Of a stretch of 64,000 nt of DNA, positions 7,974-16,884 are shown piece after piece. Position numbers and translations under genes: made by a program. Origin of the DNA: Chryseobacterium oleae. GTDB taxonomy: Bacteria > Bacteroidota > Bacteroidia > Flavobacteriales > Weeksellaceae. Each line of letters opens with the position of its first letter. Positions within the stretch are counted from its first letter, which is position 1. Under the pieces are notes generated by a model. That model had not been told where the DNA came from, did no database searches, and saw nothing but the letters and a program-made list of their open reading frames with translations. Location: the NCBI RefSeq assembly GCF_900115055.1, contig NZ_FOVD01000009.1, forward strand, positions 124,001 to 188,000, in the 5' to 3' direction.

Positions 7974-9776
7974 ATGAAACGAATTTTATCCTTTTTTCTG
8001 CTGAGCTTCGCAATTATTTTTGCATCAGCACAAGCACCTGCCACCTATTATGACGGAACTGCAGGCTTGACCGGTGTAGCTTTAAAAAATAAGCTAAACC
8101 AAATTATTACGAACGGTCATCAGGCTAAAAGCTATGCTGGATTATGGACTGCTTACCAGACTACCGATCGCGACTACTTTTATGAAAATGACGGAAGTGT
8201 TTTAGATATCTATTCTGAAAACCCAACCGGCACAGATCCATACAATTTTACCATCGGCACTAACCAGTGCGGGCAGTATTCCGTTGAAGGCAACTGTTAT
8301 AACAGAGAACATATTGTTCCGCAAAGTCTTTTTGATGAAGCTTCACCAATGGTAGCTGACGTCAACTTCATCAGAGCAACAGATGGAAAAGTAAATGGTA
8401 TGAGATCTAATTATCCTTTTGGGAAAGTAGGTACAAACCCATCATTCACCTCTCAAAACGGATCAAAATTAGGCACATCTGCATCTGCAGGTTATTCCGG
8501 AATTGTATTTGAACCTATTGATGCATTCAAAGGGGATGTGGCAAGAATGATTTTTTATTTTGTAACAAGATATCAGTCTCAGCTTGCAGGTTTTACTTCG
8601 GCAAACGGAACAGGAGGTATGCTTGGAACAACAGCATTTCCGGGACTGCAAACCTGGGAACTTGAGCAGTTAAGAGCCTGGCATGCAGCGGATCCGGTAT
8701 CACCTGCAGAAATCTCAAGAAATAATGCCACTTACGAATATCAGAGCAATAAGAATCCTTTCATTGATCATCCTGAATTTGTTGAACTGATCTGGGGATC
8801 ACAGGTTCCGGATTCTCAAGCTCCTACAGCCGCCACCAACCTTACTACTCAAAATCCTACTGCCAGTACGATATCTCTAAGCTGGACAGCTGCTACGGAT
8901 AATATTGGTGTTGCAGGTTATGATGTATATGCTAACGGAATATTAAAAACAACGGCTTCAGGAACTACAGTAACAGTTCAGGGACTGACACCTTCTACGA
9001 CTTACACTTTCTATGTAATTGCCAGAGATGCAGCAGGAAATTCTTCACCTCAGAGCAATTCTGCAGATGGAACAACCCTGGCAGGACAGCCTGGAGGAAA
9101 TACAAGTTGTGGAACAGAAAACTTTGAAACCATTACAGGTGCTCCGAACACGTATGCTACAACAATATGGACCAATAATAATATTACCTGGACCGCAACA
9201 GATGCAAGAACCGACCAAACCATTTCAGGAAAGGCAATTACCATCAGAAACGGAAGTCTTACAAGCAGCACTATTTCAGGAGGTATTGGAAGCATATCTT
9301 TAAAAGCTCAGCTGAAATTTGGCGGAGATGCTGGTAATCTTAACGTTCAGATCAATGGCGTAACAGCAGGAACGATAGCTTACACAGGAACAGCTCCAAC
9401 AGTTCCAATTACAATTAATAATATTAACGTAAGCGGTAATATTGTCATTAAAATTGTAAACCCGATAACAACAAACAGAGTGGCAATTGATGACCTTACC
9501 TGGACATGTTTCGGTGCCCTTGGGACTTCAGATGTGAAAAAAGATCAATCCGAATTCTCAGTTTATCCTAACCCGGTAAAAAACAATGAATTATTTGTAA
9601 AAGGTGAAAACTTAAGCAAAATTTCAAAAGCTCAGATCTATGATCTTTCCGGAAAACTTATTGAAGTGATTGAAAACCCTTTCAAAAACTCTAATAAAAT
9701 AAACCTTAAAGGCCTTACCAAAGGAAATTACATCCTGAAAACAGACAGTTTCTCTACAAAATTCATTGTAGAATAA
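7974..9776 (+). CDS. T9SS-secreted endonuclease I with fibronectin III domain
   Basis: 600 residues. A signal peptide ends near ASAQ (residue 20). Residues about 22-275 are an endonuclease I (EndA/NucM) domain with the catalytic stretch GNCYNREHIVPQSLF (His about 113) and KVNGMRSNYPFG (about 139-150). A fibronectin type III domain follows at about 284-369, then a beta-rich domain of about 130 residues with the paired Cys of TSCGTENFET and WTCFG. A T9SS type A sorting domain starts at about 526 with SVYPNPVKNN. It should cut DNA outside the cell, for nutrient use or biofilm and NET DNA. It is a single gene with its own terminator at 9798. Confidence 0.92.
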   Translation: MKRILSFFLLSFAIIFASAQAPATYYDGTAGLTGVALKNKLNQIITNGHQAKSYAGLWTAYQTTDRDYFYENDGSVLDIYSENPTGTDPYNFTIGTNQCGQYSVEGNCYNREHIVPQSLFDEASPMVADVNFIRATDGKVNGMRSNYPFGKVGTNPSFTSQNGSKLGTSASAGYSGIVFEPIDAFKGDVARMIFYFVTRYQSQLAGFTSANGTGGMLGTTAFPGLQTWELEQLRAWHAADPVSPAEISRNNATYEYQSNKNPFIDHPEFVELIWGSQVPDSQAPTAATNLTTQNPTASTISLSWTAATDNIGVAGYDVYANGILKTTASGTTVTVQGLTPSTTYTFYVIARDAAGNSSPQSNSADGTTLAGQPGGNTSCGTENFETITGAPNTYATTIWTNNNITWTATDARTDQTISGKAITIRNGSLTSSTISGGIGSISLKAQLKFGGDAGNLNVQINGVTAGTIAYTGTAPTVPITINNINVSGNIVIKIVNPITTNRVAIDDLTWTCFGALGTSDVKKDQSEFSVYPNPVKNNELFVKGENLSKISKAQIYDLSGKLIEVIENPFKNSNKINLKGLTKGNYILKTDSFSTKFIVE

Positions 9777-9797
9777 ACTTGAAAAATATTTGATAAC

Positions 9798-9825
9798 AAA
9801 GACCGATTTATTCGGTCTTTTTTTT
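9798..9825 (+). terminator. Rho-independent terminator after the endonuclease gene
   Basis: The arms AAAGACCGA and TCGGTCTTT with a five-base loop are followed by further T. It ends 11 bases before the aroE start. Confidence 0.9.
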
Positions 9826-9836
9826 ATTTTTGATGT

Positions 9837-10574
9837 ATGGAATCCAATAAAAAACTAGGACTGATAGGAAGAAATATTTCCTATTCCTTTTCCAAAAAAT
9901 TCTTTGAAGACAAGTTTCAGAAGCTGATGCTGAAAGACTTTACCTACGATATTTTTGACCTGAATGAAATTGATGAAGTAGAGAATCTCCTTACCGATCC
10001 GGAACTTTTAGGATTCAATGTCACCATCCCATACAAGGAAAAGATTGTTGATTATCTCGACGGGCTAAGCGATGAGGCTGAAAAAATTGGTGCTGTGAAC
10101 TGTGTTTTGATCAGAGAAGGTAAAAAAACTGGTTACAATACGGATGCTTTCGGTTTCGAAAAAACACTTCTGCTCCATAAGAAAACCTATCAGGACAAAG
10201 CTTTGATCCTTGGAAACGGAGGCGCTGCAAAAGCTGTAAAATATGTAATGGATAAACATGGAATTCCATCCATCACGGTGTCAAGAAATTCTGAGATCAA
10301 TTTTGAAAACCTCGACAGCCAGACGGTTTCCGACCATAAGATCATCATCCAATGTACACCTGTCGGAACATTCCCGAATGTGGAAGACTGCCTGGAATTT
10401 CCTTTTGACGGGATCACATCCGAACACCTGATCATCGACCTGATCTACAACCCGAACTATACTCAATTCATCATTAAAGCATCCGAAAAAGGAGCCAAAA
10501 CTGTGAACGGATATTACATGCTTGAACAGCAAGCAGAAAAAGCTTGGGAAATTTGGAATTTTCAAAAAAAATAA
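9837..10574 (+). CDS. aroE: shikimate dehydrogenase
   Basis: 245 residues. Reduces 3-dehydroshikimate to shikimate with NADPH, the fourth step of the chorismate pathway. It starts with LGLIGRNISYSFSKKFFEDK, the substrate-binding serines. The catalytic Lys is in NVTIPYKEKI and Asp in YNTDAFGF; the nucleotide loop GNGGAAKAV is near residue 124. The family's C-terminal NGYYMLEQQAEKAWEIW is present. At 245 residues it is shorter than the E. coli enzyme, as usual in flavobacteria. It begins right after the 9798 terminator, so its promoter must overlap that element. Confidence 0.94.
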   Translation: MESNKKLGLIGRNISYSFSKKFFEDKFQKLMLKDFTYDIFDLNEIDEVENLLTDPELLGFNVTIPYKEKIVDYLDGLSDEAEKIGAVNCVLIREGKKTGYNTDAFGFEKTLLLHKKTYQDKALILGNGGAAKAVKYVMDKHGIPSITVSRNSEINFENLDSQTVSDHKIIIQCTPVGTFPNVEDCLEFPFDGITSEHLIIDLIYNPNYTQFIIKASEKGAKTVNGYYMLEQQAEKAWEIWNFQKK

Positions 10575-10650
10575 CCTAAATTAGTACCTTAATTGGCTTT
10601 ACAGCTATATATCAAAAGGATATTAACGCCACTCACATAAAAGATTTGCT

Positions 10651-12456
10651 ATGACTACAGAAAACAATCTTTCTGAAAACGAAGAAAATAAAATTCCTAA
10701 CGAAGTATCTCAGGAGGAAACGTCGGAAACGCCCGTACCTCATGGTGAAACTGCTCATGATGATGAGGCTGAACACCTTGAAGAGGATCACACTGATGAT
10801 ATTTCTCTGGCTGATGCTTTGAAAGAAATGGAAAAAATCATCAACACGGCCAATGCTGGTGAGAATTTCAAAAGATTCAATCAGTTAAAAGAAAAAGCAA
10901 GTCATTACATCCATGATGAAGTGGAAGACAAAAAGCATGAATATGCAGAAGGCGGAAATGCACCTGAAAATTTCAGCTACGAGCATCCTTTACAGTCTAA
11001 GCTGTCTGCCCTGATCAATATTTTCAGAGAAAAGCATGACACTTACCAGAAATCTCAGGATGAAGAGCAAAAGAAAAACCTTGATCACCGTCAGAACATC
11101 ATAGAAAGACTTAAAAATCTGTACACGAATTCTGAGGCGGGAACCAACCTTTTCAAATCCATCCGTGAGATCAAAGAAGAATGGTCAAAAGCCGGACAGG
11201 TAGCAAAATCTGAATTTAAGATCCTTAACAATAATTATTTCCACCACCTGAATCAGTTTTATCAGATGCTGGATCTGAATAAAGAATTCTTAGAGCAGGA
11301 ATTCAGCCACAACCTTGAGAAAAGACAGCACATCATTGCCCGCGCCAAAGAACTGGAAAGCGAGCCTGTGATTCAAAAGGCATTGAACGAACTTCAGTAC
11401 CTTCATAAACTTTGGAAAGAAGAAGCTGAACCGGTAGCCGAAGAATTCCGTGAAAAAACATGGGAAGAGTTCAAAGAAATTTCCAACAAGATTCACGAAA
11501 GAAAATCTGAGCTTTCTGCCGCTATTGAAGGAGAGCAGAATGACAATCTGGAAAAGAAAAACCAGATCATTGCAGAAATCAAAAAATTATCTGAGCCTGC
11601 TGAAACACCTAACCACGGTTATTGGCAGAACTCCATCAAAAGAGTAGAAGATCTTCGTACCGAATTCCTAAAGACAGGAAGTGTTCCAAGAAAATTGTCC
11701 AATCAGAACTGGAATGATTTTAAAACAACACTTAGAGGTTTCAACACGACAAAGAACAATTACTATAAATCTCTCAAAGGTTCTCAGCAAGCCAATCTGG
11801 AAGACAAATTAAAACTGATCCAGACTGCTCAGGACAATATGAACAACGAAGAATGGGACATTGCCGTTCCGTTATTCAAAAAGCTTCAGGAAGACTGGAA
11901 AAAGATCGGGCACGTTCCAAAGAGCATGACCAATAAGATCTGGGATGAATTCCGTGATGCCTGTAATACGTTCTTCAACAATTACAGAGAGAAAAACAAT
12001 GCGTCTAACGATAACTGGAAAGAGAATTACAAACAGAAAAAAGAAATTCTTGAAGATCTGAAAACAGTTTCCAATGACGAAGGCAGCATTGAAAAAATTG
12101 AAGCCATAAAAACGGCCTGGAACAATATCGGGAAAGTACCGAGAGACAAAATCGCGATCAATACCGAATTCAACAGAACGTTGAGAGAAAAGCTGAAACT
12201 GAATAAAATCAATGAGCTTGAACTGAAGGAAGAAGGATTAACAGAAAATCAGCTTACGGATAAAGCAAGAAAGATCAAGAGCCAGATCTCTGACCTTGAA
12301 GGCGAAATTGTAAAACTGGAAAACAACCTGGCATTCTTCAAAAACCCGTCAAAAGAAAATCCACTTCTAAGAGATACCTTCAATACCATCGACGAGAAGA
12401 AAGTACATCTTGAAACTTTAAGACAAAATCTTCACAATATTATTGCAGGAGAATAA
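10651..12456 (+). CDS. DUF349 domain-containing protein
   Basis: 601 residues, predicted cytoplasmic and almost all helical. Residues 1-60 are very acidic and low-complexity. The rest holds repeated helical units of the DUF349 type with the recurring pattern LxxxWKxIGxVPK (for example LQEDWKKIGHVPKSM and IKTAWNNIGKVPRDK) and IWDEFRDACNTFF-like stretches. The C-terminal 70 residues form a coiled coil. DUF349 proteins are conserved in Bacteroidota and actinobacteria; no biochemical role is established. It lies alone, with a weak hairpin downstream at 12476. Confidence 0.88.
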   Translation: MTTENNLSENEENKIPNEVSQEETSETPVPHGETAHDDEAEHLEEDHTDDISLADALKEMEKIINTANAGENFKRFNQLKEKASHYIHDEVEDKKHEYAEGGNAPENFSYEHPLQSKLSALINIFREKHDTYQKSQDEEQKKNLDHRQNIIERLKNLYTNSEAGTNLFKSIREIKEEWSKAGQVAKSEFKILNNNYFHHLNQFYQMLDLNKEFLEQEFSHNLEKRQHIIARAKELESEPVIQKALNELQYLHKLWKEEAEPVAEEFREKTWEEFKEISNKIHERKSELSAAIEGEQNDNLEKKNQIIAEIKKLSEPAETPNHGYWQNSIKRVEDLRTEFLKTGSVPRKLSNQNWNDFKTTLRGFNTTKNNYYKSLKGSQQANLEDKLKLIQTAQDNMNNEEWDIAVPLFKKLQEDWKKIGHVPKSMTNKIWDEFRDACNTFFNNYREKNNASNDNWKENYKQKKEILEDLKTVSNDEGSIEKIEAIKTAWNNIGKVPRDKIAINTEFNRTLREKLKLNKINELELKEEGLTENQLTDKARKIKSQISDLEGEIVKLENNLAFFKNPSKENPLLRDTFNTIDEKKVHLETLRQNLHNIIAGE

Positions 12457-12475
12457 TCTATTAAACAATATCAAT

Positions 12476-12512
12476 AAGGCGGAGCAAAGAAATTTGTCTT
12501 CGCTTTTTCTTT
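12476..12512 (+). terminator. probable terminator after the DUF349 gene
   Basis: An imperfect stem, AAGGCGGAG against CTTCGCTTT with G-T pairs and a bulge, is followed by a T-rich tail just upstream of ribD. Confidence 0.45.
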
Positions 12513-12519
12513 TCACCCT

Positions 12520-13554
12520 ATGAACAACGACGAATTATATATCAAAAGATGCATCGAGCTCGCCCAAAAAGCACTGGGCAAAACCTACCCCAACCCTCTT
12601 GTTGGCAGCGTAATCGTCCATGACGGAAAGATCATCGGAGAAGGATATCACCATAAAGCCGGTGAAAATCACGCTGAGATCAATGCCATCAATTCTGTAG
12701 AAGATAAAAGCCTGATTCCGGAATCTACCATCTATGTTTCCCTTGAACCTTGTGCACATTATGGGAAAACACCTCCATGTGCCCTAAAAATTAAAGAACT
12801 TGGATTCAAAAAAGTAGTTATCGGTGCTATGGATTCTCATGATAAAGTAAACGGAAAAGGAAAGAAAATCATTCAGGATGCAGGAATAGAAGCCGTTTCC
12901 GGAGTACTGGAAAAAGAATGTATTGAATTAAATAAGAGATTTTTCACCTATCACGAAAAGAAGAGACCCTACATCATTCTGAAATGGGCAGAATCAGGAG
13001 ACGGATTTTTAGATAAAGACTTTAAACCGACTGCCATTTCAAATTCTTTGGTCAATCAGTTTGTACACCAGTTGAGAGCTGACGAACATGCGATTTTGGT
13101 CGGAACACAGACCGCTTTAAATGACAATCCCAGTTTGACGGTAAGAAATGCTGAAGGCGTAAATCCTGTAAGAATTCTTATAGATTTTGACTTAAAAGTT
13201 CCACAAGACTTTAAAATATATAATGCTGAAGCACAAACACTGGTCATCAATTCTATACAAGAAGGAACGGAAAATAATATCAAATTTATTAAAGTAGGAA
13301 AAGAGAATTTCCTGCCGGATCTGATGACTGTACTTTATAAGGAACAGATACAATCTGTCATTATAGAAGGCGGAAGCTATACTCTACTACAGTTTATTCA
13401 TGCAGGACTTTGGGATGAAGCCATCGTCATCAAAAACGAAGAATTAAAACTGGAACATGGAACAAAAGCTCCTACGCTGGATGTAAAACCTCATGATATC
13501 AAAGCTTTCAGAGACAATACCGTTTCATTTTATGTACCTGATTTTCAAGATTAA
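12520..13554 (+). CDS. ribD: bifunctional riboflavin biosynthesis deaminase/reductase
   Basis: 344 residues. The N-terminal deaminase (about 1-145) has the zinc site HAEINAI near residue 50 and PCAHYGKTPPC near 76-86. It deaminates the pyrimidine intermediate made from GTP. The C-terminal reductase (about 150-344) starts PYIILKWAESGDGF and has the NADPH site around VIIEGGSYTLLQF. Both halves look intact, so it should carry out both successive steps of riboflavin synthesis. No FMN riboswitch structure is seen in the 60 bases upstream. Other rib genes are absent from the window. Confidence 0.94.
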   Translation: MNNDELYIKRCIELAQKALGKTYPNPLVGSVIVHDGKIIGEGYHHKAGENHAEINAINSVEDKSLIPESTIYVSLEPCAHYGKTPPCALKIKELGFKKVVIGAMDSHDKVNGKGKKIIQDAGIEAVSGVLEKECIELNKRFFTYHEKKRPYIILKWAESGDGFLDKDFKPTAISNSLVNQFVHQLRADEHAILVGTQTALNDNPSLTVRNAEGVNPVRILIDFDLKVPQDFKIYNAEAQTLVINSIQEGTENNIKFIKVGKENFLPDLMTVLYKEQIQSVIIEGGSYTLLQFIHAGLWDEAIVIKNEELKLEHGTKAPTLDVKPHDIKAFRDNTVSFYVPDFQD

Positions 13555-13721
13555 TGCCATATGAATTAAAATGATTTTAAACCACATCCATCGGCACTCA
13601 TTATCAACATCATTATAAATTCAATTTAACATAATAAAATTCTCTAAAAATCATATTTTCAGTTGAAATTAATTAAGTAACTTAATGGTGAATTAAATAA
13701 TATCAATCAAATTATTATTAC

Positions 13722-13880
13722 ATGAAAAATTTAAAGAAAATTTCAAGAGAAAACCTAAAACAGGTAAAAGGAGGATTAGTTAAACTGGAGAATTGCGTTG
13801 TGCTTTATGGTTGTCCTGCTAACACGAAAACATGTTATTGGAAAAGTGCCGGCGGAGGCGGAGATGTCGTATGTTCTTAA
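13722..13880 (+). CDS. double-glycine-leader Cys-rich peptide
   Basis: 52 residues. The leader MKNLKKISRENLKQVKGG is the same type as that at 2216. The predicted mature part, 34 residues, has four cysteines and an unusual GGGG run. The gene is followed 26 bases later by another peptide of the same family, so the two look like a tandem pair with unrelated mature parts. The spacer before it (13555-13721) is AT-rich and shows no clear -7 box. No exporter, processing enzyme or immunity gene is next to it. The role is unknown; secretion after cleavage at GG is inferred from the leader. Confidence 0.83.
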   Translation: MKNLKKISRENLKQVKGGLVKLENCVVLYGCPANTKTCYWKSAGGGGDVVCS

Positions 13881-13906
13881 TTCTAAAATCATTCTAAAAA
13901 ATCAAC

Positions 13907-14089
13907 ATGAAAAATCTAAAGAAAATTTCAAGAATCAACCTAAAAAGTATTAGCGGTGGTGCAATTGTATTTGTAAATTGTACGTTACCTACCGGAGAAG
14001 CCACCAGATGCAGAGATAAATGTCCTGTGGATTTTTGCGGACCAACAAACTATATGTGCTTACTTCCATTAGATTATTGTGGATCATAG
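13907..14089 (+). CDS. double-glycine-leader Cys-rich peptide
   Basis: 60 residues. The leader MKNLKKISRINLKSISGG is followed by a 42-residue core with six cysteines, including DKCPVDFCGP, and the hydrophobic stretch YMCLLPLDYC. It is the second of a tandem pair with the peptide at 13722. The leaders are nearly identical while the cores differ fully, which is typical of exported peptide families that diversify their cargo. A wobble-paired hairpin at 14122 probably ends the transcript. Whether the peptide is toxic, signalling or something else cannot be told from sequence. Confidence 0.85.
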   Translation: MKNLKKISRINLKSISGGAIVFVNCTLPTGEATRCRDKCPVDFCGPTNYMCLLPLDYCGS

Positions 14090-14121
14090 AACAAAGAAAT
14101 TACTATAAAAATCATAAAAAT

Positions 14122-14156
14122 ATAAGGAGCTGTCAAATAATTTGGCGGCTTCTTTC
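14122..14156 (+). terminator. probable terminator after the tandem peptides
   Basis: GGAGCTGTCAAA pairs with TTTGGCGGCTTC through several G-T pairs; a short T-rich tail follows. Confidence 0.5.
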
Positions 14157-14163
14157 ATGATCA

Positions 14164-14195
14164 TTGTGTAACTTATCCTACATTTTATACTTTTG
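14164..14195 (+). promoter_or_regulatory. promoter for the YigZ-family gene
   Basis: TTG at 14164-14166 and TACTTTTG at 14188-14195, 21 bases apart, fit the Bacteroidota consensus. The ATG is 20 bases downstream. Confidence 0.65.
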
Positions 14196-14215
14196 CATGT
14201 ATAAAGCCGGCTGCA

Positions 14216-14821
14216 ATGACGTTCGAATACAAAACGATAGAAAAACCCATAGAAAATACTTTATTGAAAGAAAAAGGAAGCAAGTTCATCGGATTTGCAT
14301 TTCCTGTTAACAATGAAAAAGAACTAAAAAACGCGCTGGAAAAAGTAAGGGAAGAACACCCAAAAGCTACTCATCATTGTTATGCTTTCAGAATGGGTCT
14401 GGAAGGCGAAAACTACCGGGCAAACGATGATGGAGAACCGTCAGGAAGTGCGGGACTTCCTATTTACAACCAGCTTTTAGCCCATGAAATCACGAATGTT
14501 CTCGTTATTTCCGTGCGTTATTATGGTGGAACAAAACTCGGCGTTTCAGGGTTGGTAAAAGCCTATAAAGAATGTGCAAAGATAACCCTTGAGGAAGCGA
14601 ATATCATCACGAGGGAACTTGAAGCAGAAATCGAAATCCAGTTCAACTTCAATCAGCAGAACACCATATTTACCCTGCTTTCAAAATTCGATGCGAAAGT
14701 TTTGAATTTTGATGCAAATGAAAACTGCATATTGACGGCCTCTTTAAAATTGGCCCAAAAAGAAAGCATCTCAGATAAATTATCCGAGATGCAGTATGTT
14801 TCATTTGAATTTAAAGATTAA
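14216..14821 (+). CDS. YigZ/IMPACT family protein
   Basis: 201 residues. The N-terminal IMPACT domain (about 1-120) carries KGSKFIGFAFPV, ATHHCYAFRMG, NDDGEPSGSAGLPI and VRYYGGTKLGVSGLVKAY, all hallmark motifs. A smaller C-terminal ferredoxin-like domain follows. The family is conserved from bacteria to the eukaryotic translation regulator IMPACT; the bacterial role is not settled. The last four bases overlap the convergent peptidase gene at 14818. Confidence 0.9.
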   Translation: MTFEYKTIEKPIENTLLKEKGSKFIGFAFPVNNEKELKNALEKVREEHPKATHHCYAFRMGLEGENYRANDDGEPSGSAGLPIYNQLLAHEITNVLVISVRYYGGTKLGVSGLVKAYKECAKITLEEANIITRELEAEIEIQFNFNQQNTIFTLLSKFDAKVLNFDANENCILTASLKLAQKESISDKLSEMQYVSFEFKD

Positions 14822-15528
14822 TTTCTTCTTCCGCCAAGCAGTAAAGACCCCCAGTATAGGAGCTGTGCCAGTGATCCGATGGCAGCCACCACATAGGTTC
14901 TTGCCGCCCATTTCAGACTGTCCTGTACCCCTACAAATTCTTCCTGAGTCACCGTGCCTGTATCTTTAAGCCATTTCATCGCTCTGTTACTCGCATCGTA
15001 TTCAACGGGAAGCGTTACAAAAGCGAAAAGTGTCGTCATAGCAAACATCGCTACTCCAATCGCCAAAACAGCAGTATTTCCATTCGGATCTTCAATAGAT
15101 CTTGTGGCAACCATAATTCCAATACCTGCAAGCAGAACAAACTGCATCAGATTAGACGTTATATTGACAACAGGAACCAGCTTTGAACGCAGATTCAGCA
15201 TTGAATATCCTACAGCATGCTGTACCGCATGACCGCATTCGTGAGCCGCTACCGCAGCCGCAGCCGCATTTCTCTGCATATAGACTCCTTCAGAAAGATT
15301 AACTGTTTTATCTGCCGGATTGTAGTGGTCCGTCAGCTGACCGGGAACTGAAATTACCTGTACATCATTGATCCCGTTATCTCTAAGCATCTTTTCTGCC
15401 ACTTCTTTCCCCGATAAACCATTTCTGAGATGTACATTGGAGTAATATTCAAATTTCGATTTCAATCTTGATGAAACCCACCAGCTCACCAGCATTGAAA
15501 TACCGATAATGATATAATAACCCGTCAT
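14818..15528 (-). CDS. YugP-like zinc metallopeptidase of the inner membrane
   Basis: 236 residues of the neutral zinc metallopeptidase 2 family. It has an N-terminal helix (about 1-20) and the active site AAHECGHAVQHAVGY, that is HExxH near residue 96. Two further hydrophobic helices lie near 130-150 and 160-185, with a third at the C-terminus. The third zinc ligand region is VEYDASNRAMKWL. Substrates are unknown. The gene converges on the YigZ gene with a 4-base overlap. The ATG at 15528 gives the usual length. Confidence 0.87.
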   Translation of the reverse strand: MTGYYIIIGISMLVSWWVSSRLKSKFEYYSNVHLRNGLSGKEVAEKMLRDNGINDVQVISVPGQLTDHYNPADKTVNLSEGVYMQRNAAAAAVAAHECGHAVQHAVGYSMLNLRSKLVPVVNITSNLMQFVLLAGIGIMVATRSIEDPNGNTAVLAIGVAMFAMTTLFAFVTLPVEYDASNRAMKWLKDTGTVTQEEFVGVQDSLKWAARTYVVAAIGSLAQLLYWGSLLLGGRRN

Positions 15529-15603
15529 TTTATATAGATTTTTGTGTTTAAATTTTAACCATAATGATGTAAAAACTGTGCCAAAGTATTACATTTTATT
15601 ATT

Positions 15604-15611
15604 TATATTTG
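15604..15611 (+). promoter_or_regulatory. -7 box that decides the start of the 15633 gene
   Basis: TATATTTG fits TAnnTTTG. Its final TTG (15609-15611) is an in-frame pseudo-start; if this is the promoter, translation must begin at the ATG at 15633. Confidence 0.65.
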
Positions 15612-15632
15612 TCCTCTAATTACCCTCTAATT

Positions 15633-16766
15633 ATGTCAGAAGTTTCAGTTATTGAAGTAAAAAATCAAAGCGAATTAAAACAATTCGTAAGGTTTCCGAT
15701 GGATCTTTATAAAAACAACCCGTATTATGTTCCTTCTTTTATCAAAGACGAATTTAAAATCTGGGACGCCAAAGAAAATCCGGCTTTACATTATTCAAAA
15801 TCCAAACAGTATCTGGCGTTAAAAGACAATAAAGTAGTTGGAAGAATCGCTGTGATCATCAATCATAAGGAGGAAAAAGAACTCGGCATTAAAAAGGTAC
15901 GTTTCGGATGGATCGATTTTATTGACGATAAAAAAGTTTCTAAAGCACTGATTCAAAAAGCGATAGATTACGCTAAAGAACATCATATAGATAAGATAGA
16001 AGGACCAATGGGTTTCACGAATCTTGATAAGGCAGGAATGCTGACCATGGGATTTGAAAAACTGGCTACCATGATCGGAATCTATAATCACGCCTACTAT
16101 CCTAAACATTTGGAAGATCTTGGACTGACCAAAGAAAAAGAATGGGTAGAATATGAAATGAATTTCCCGAAAGTTCTCCCTGAAAAAGTAGAAAAATTCA
16201 GTGGTCTGATCGCACAGAAATACAAACTTAAGGTTCTTGATTTCAAATCAAAGCAGGAAATTTTACCGTTTGTAGAACCGATGTTTAAGCTTCTGGATGA
16301 AACCTATAAACATCTTTCTACTTACACACCTATTTCAGACGAGCAGATTCAAACGTACAGAGAAAAATATTTCCCGTTTATAGACAAAAACTACGTCATC
16401 TGCGTCGTAGATGAAAATAATGAACTGGTTTCATTTGCCATCACCATGCCTTCTTATTCAAAGGCTTTACAGAAATCTAAAGGAAAACTGTTTCCTTTCG
16501 GATGGTGGCACTTTTTACAGGCCGGAAAGAAAAACGACCGCGCCAATTTCTATCTGATCGGAATTCACCCTGAATACCAGAGACGTGGCGTTACAGCCAT
16601 TATATTCAAAGAGATTTTCGTTCGTTTTACCAGTATGGGAATTGATTTTGCCGAAACCAACCCGGAACTGGAAGAAAACAAAAGCGTTCAGGTTCTGTGG
16701 CAGGATTACAATCCCGTGAACCATAAGAGAAGAAGAACCTACTCATTAATGATAAGTAATGAGTAA
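15633..16766 (+). CDS. GNAT-like protein of unknown substrate
   Basis: 377 residues from the ATG at 15633; a longer frame from TTG at 15609 starts inside the -7 box and is rejected. Two acetyltransferase-like halves are visible. The first (about 1-150) has LALKDNKVVGRIAVIIN and KIEGPMGFTNLDKAG; the second (about 230-377) has FYLIGIHPEYQRRGVTAIIF, a clear acetyl-CoA loop of the QRRG type. Proteins of this length and layout are common in Bacteroidota; the acceptor is unknown. The final codons (SLMISNE and stop) read into the heptad array that begins near 16746, so the C-terminus may have been shaped by it. Confidence 0.8.
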   Translation: MSEVSVIEVKNQSELKQFVRFPMDLYKNNPYYVPSFIKDEFKIWDAKENPALHYSKSKQYLALKDNKVVGRIAVIINHKEEKELGIKKVRFGWIDFIDDKKVSKALIQKAIDYAKEHHIDKIEGPMGFTNLDKAGMLTMGFEKLATMIGIYNHAYYPKHLEDLGLTKEKEWVEYEMNFPKVLPEKVEKFSGLIAQKYKLKVLDFKSKQEILPFVEPMFKLLDETYKHLSTYTPISDEQIQTYREKYFPFIDKNYVICVVDENNELVSFAITMPSYSKALQKSKGKLFPFGWWHFLQAGKKNDRANFYLIGIHPEYQRRGVTAIIFKEIFVRFTSMGIDFAETNPELEENKSVQVLWQDYNPVNHKRRRTYSLMISNE

Positions 16767-16884
16767 TGAATAATCGTTGATGAGTTATTAGTGACTTATT
16801 TCAAATCTAAAGCTAATAACTCATATTTTTCGCTTCGTAACACGAACCCCTTACCTCGCAACCCGTAACACGTATCCCTACCCC
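16746..16884. repeat. period-7 array in two dialects
   Basis: Heptamers in register: first a TAATGA type (for example TGAGTAA, TGAATAA), starting inside the end of the upstream gene and giving its stop; then, after about 16840, a CGTAACA type (for example CACGAAC, CCCGTAA). Words of the second dialect recur at 61170-61235. Confidence 0.75.

Noticed and set aside
12457..12519. FMN riboswitch before ribD
   Set aside because: The gap is only 63 bases and contains just a weak terminator-like stem. There is no room for or sign of the FMN aptamer.
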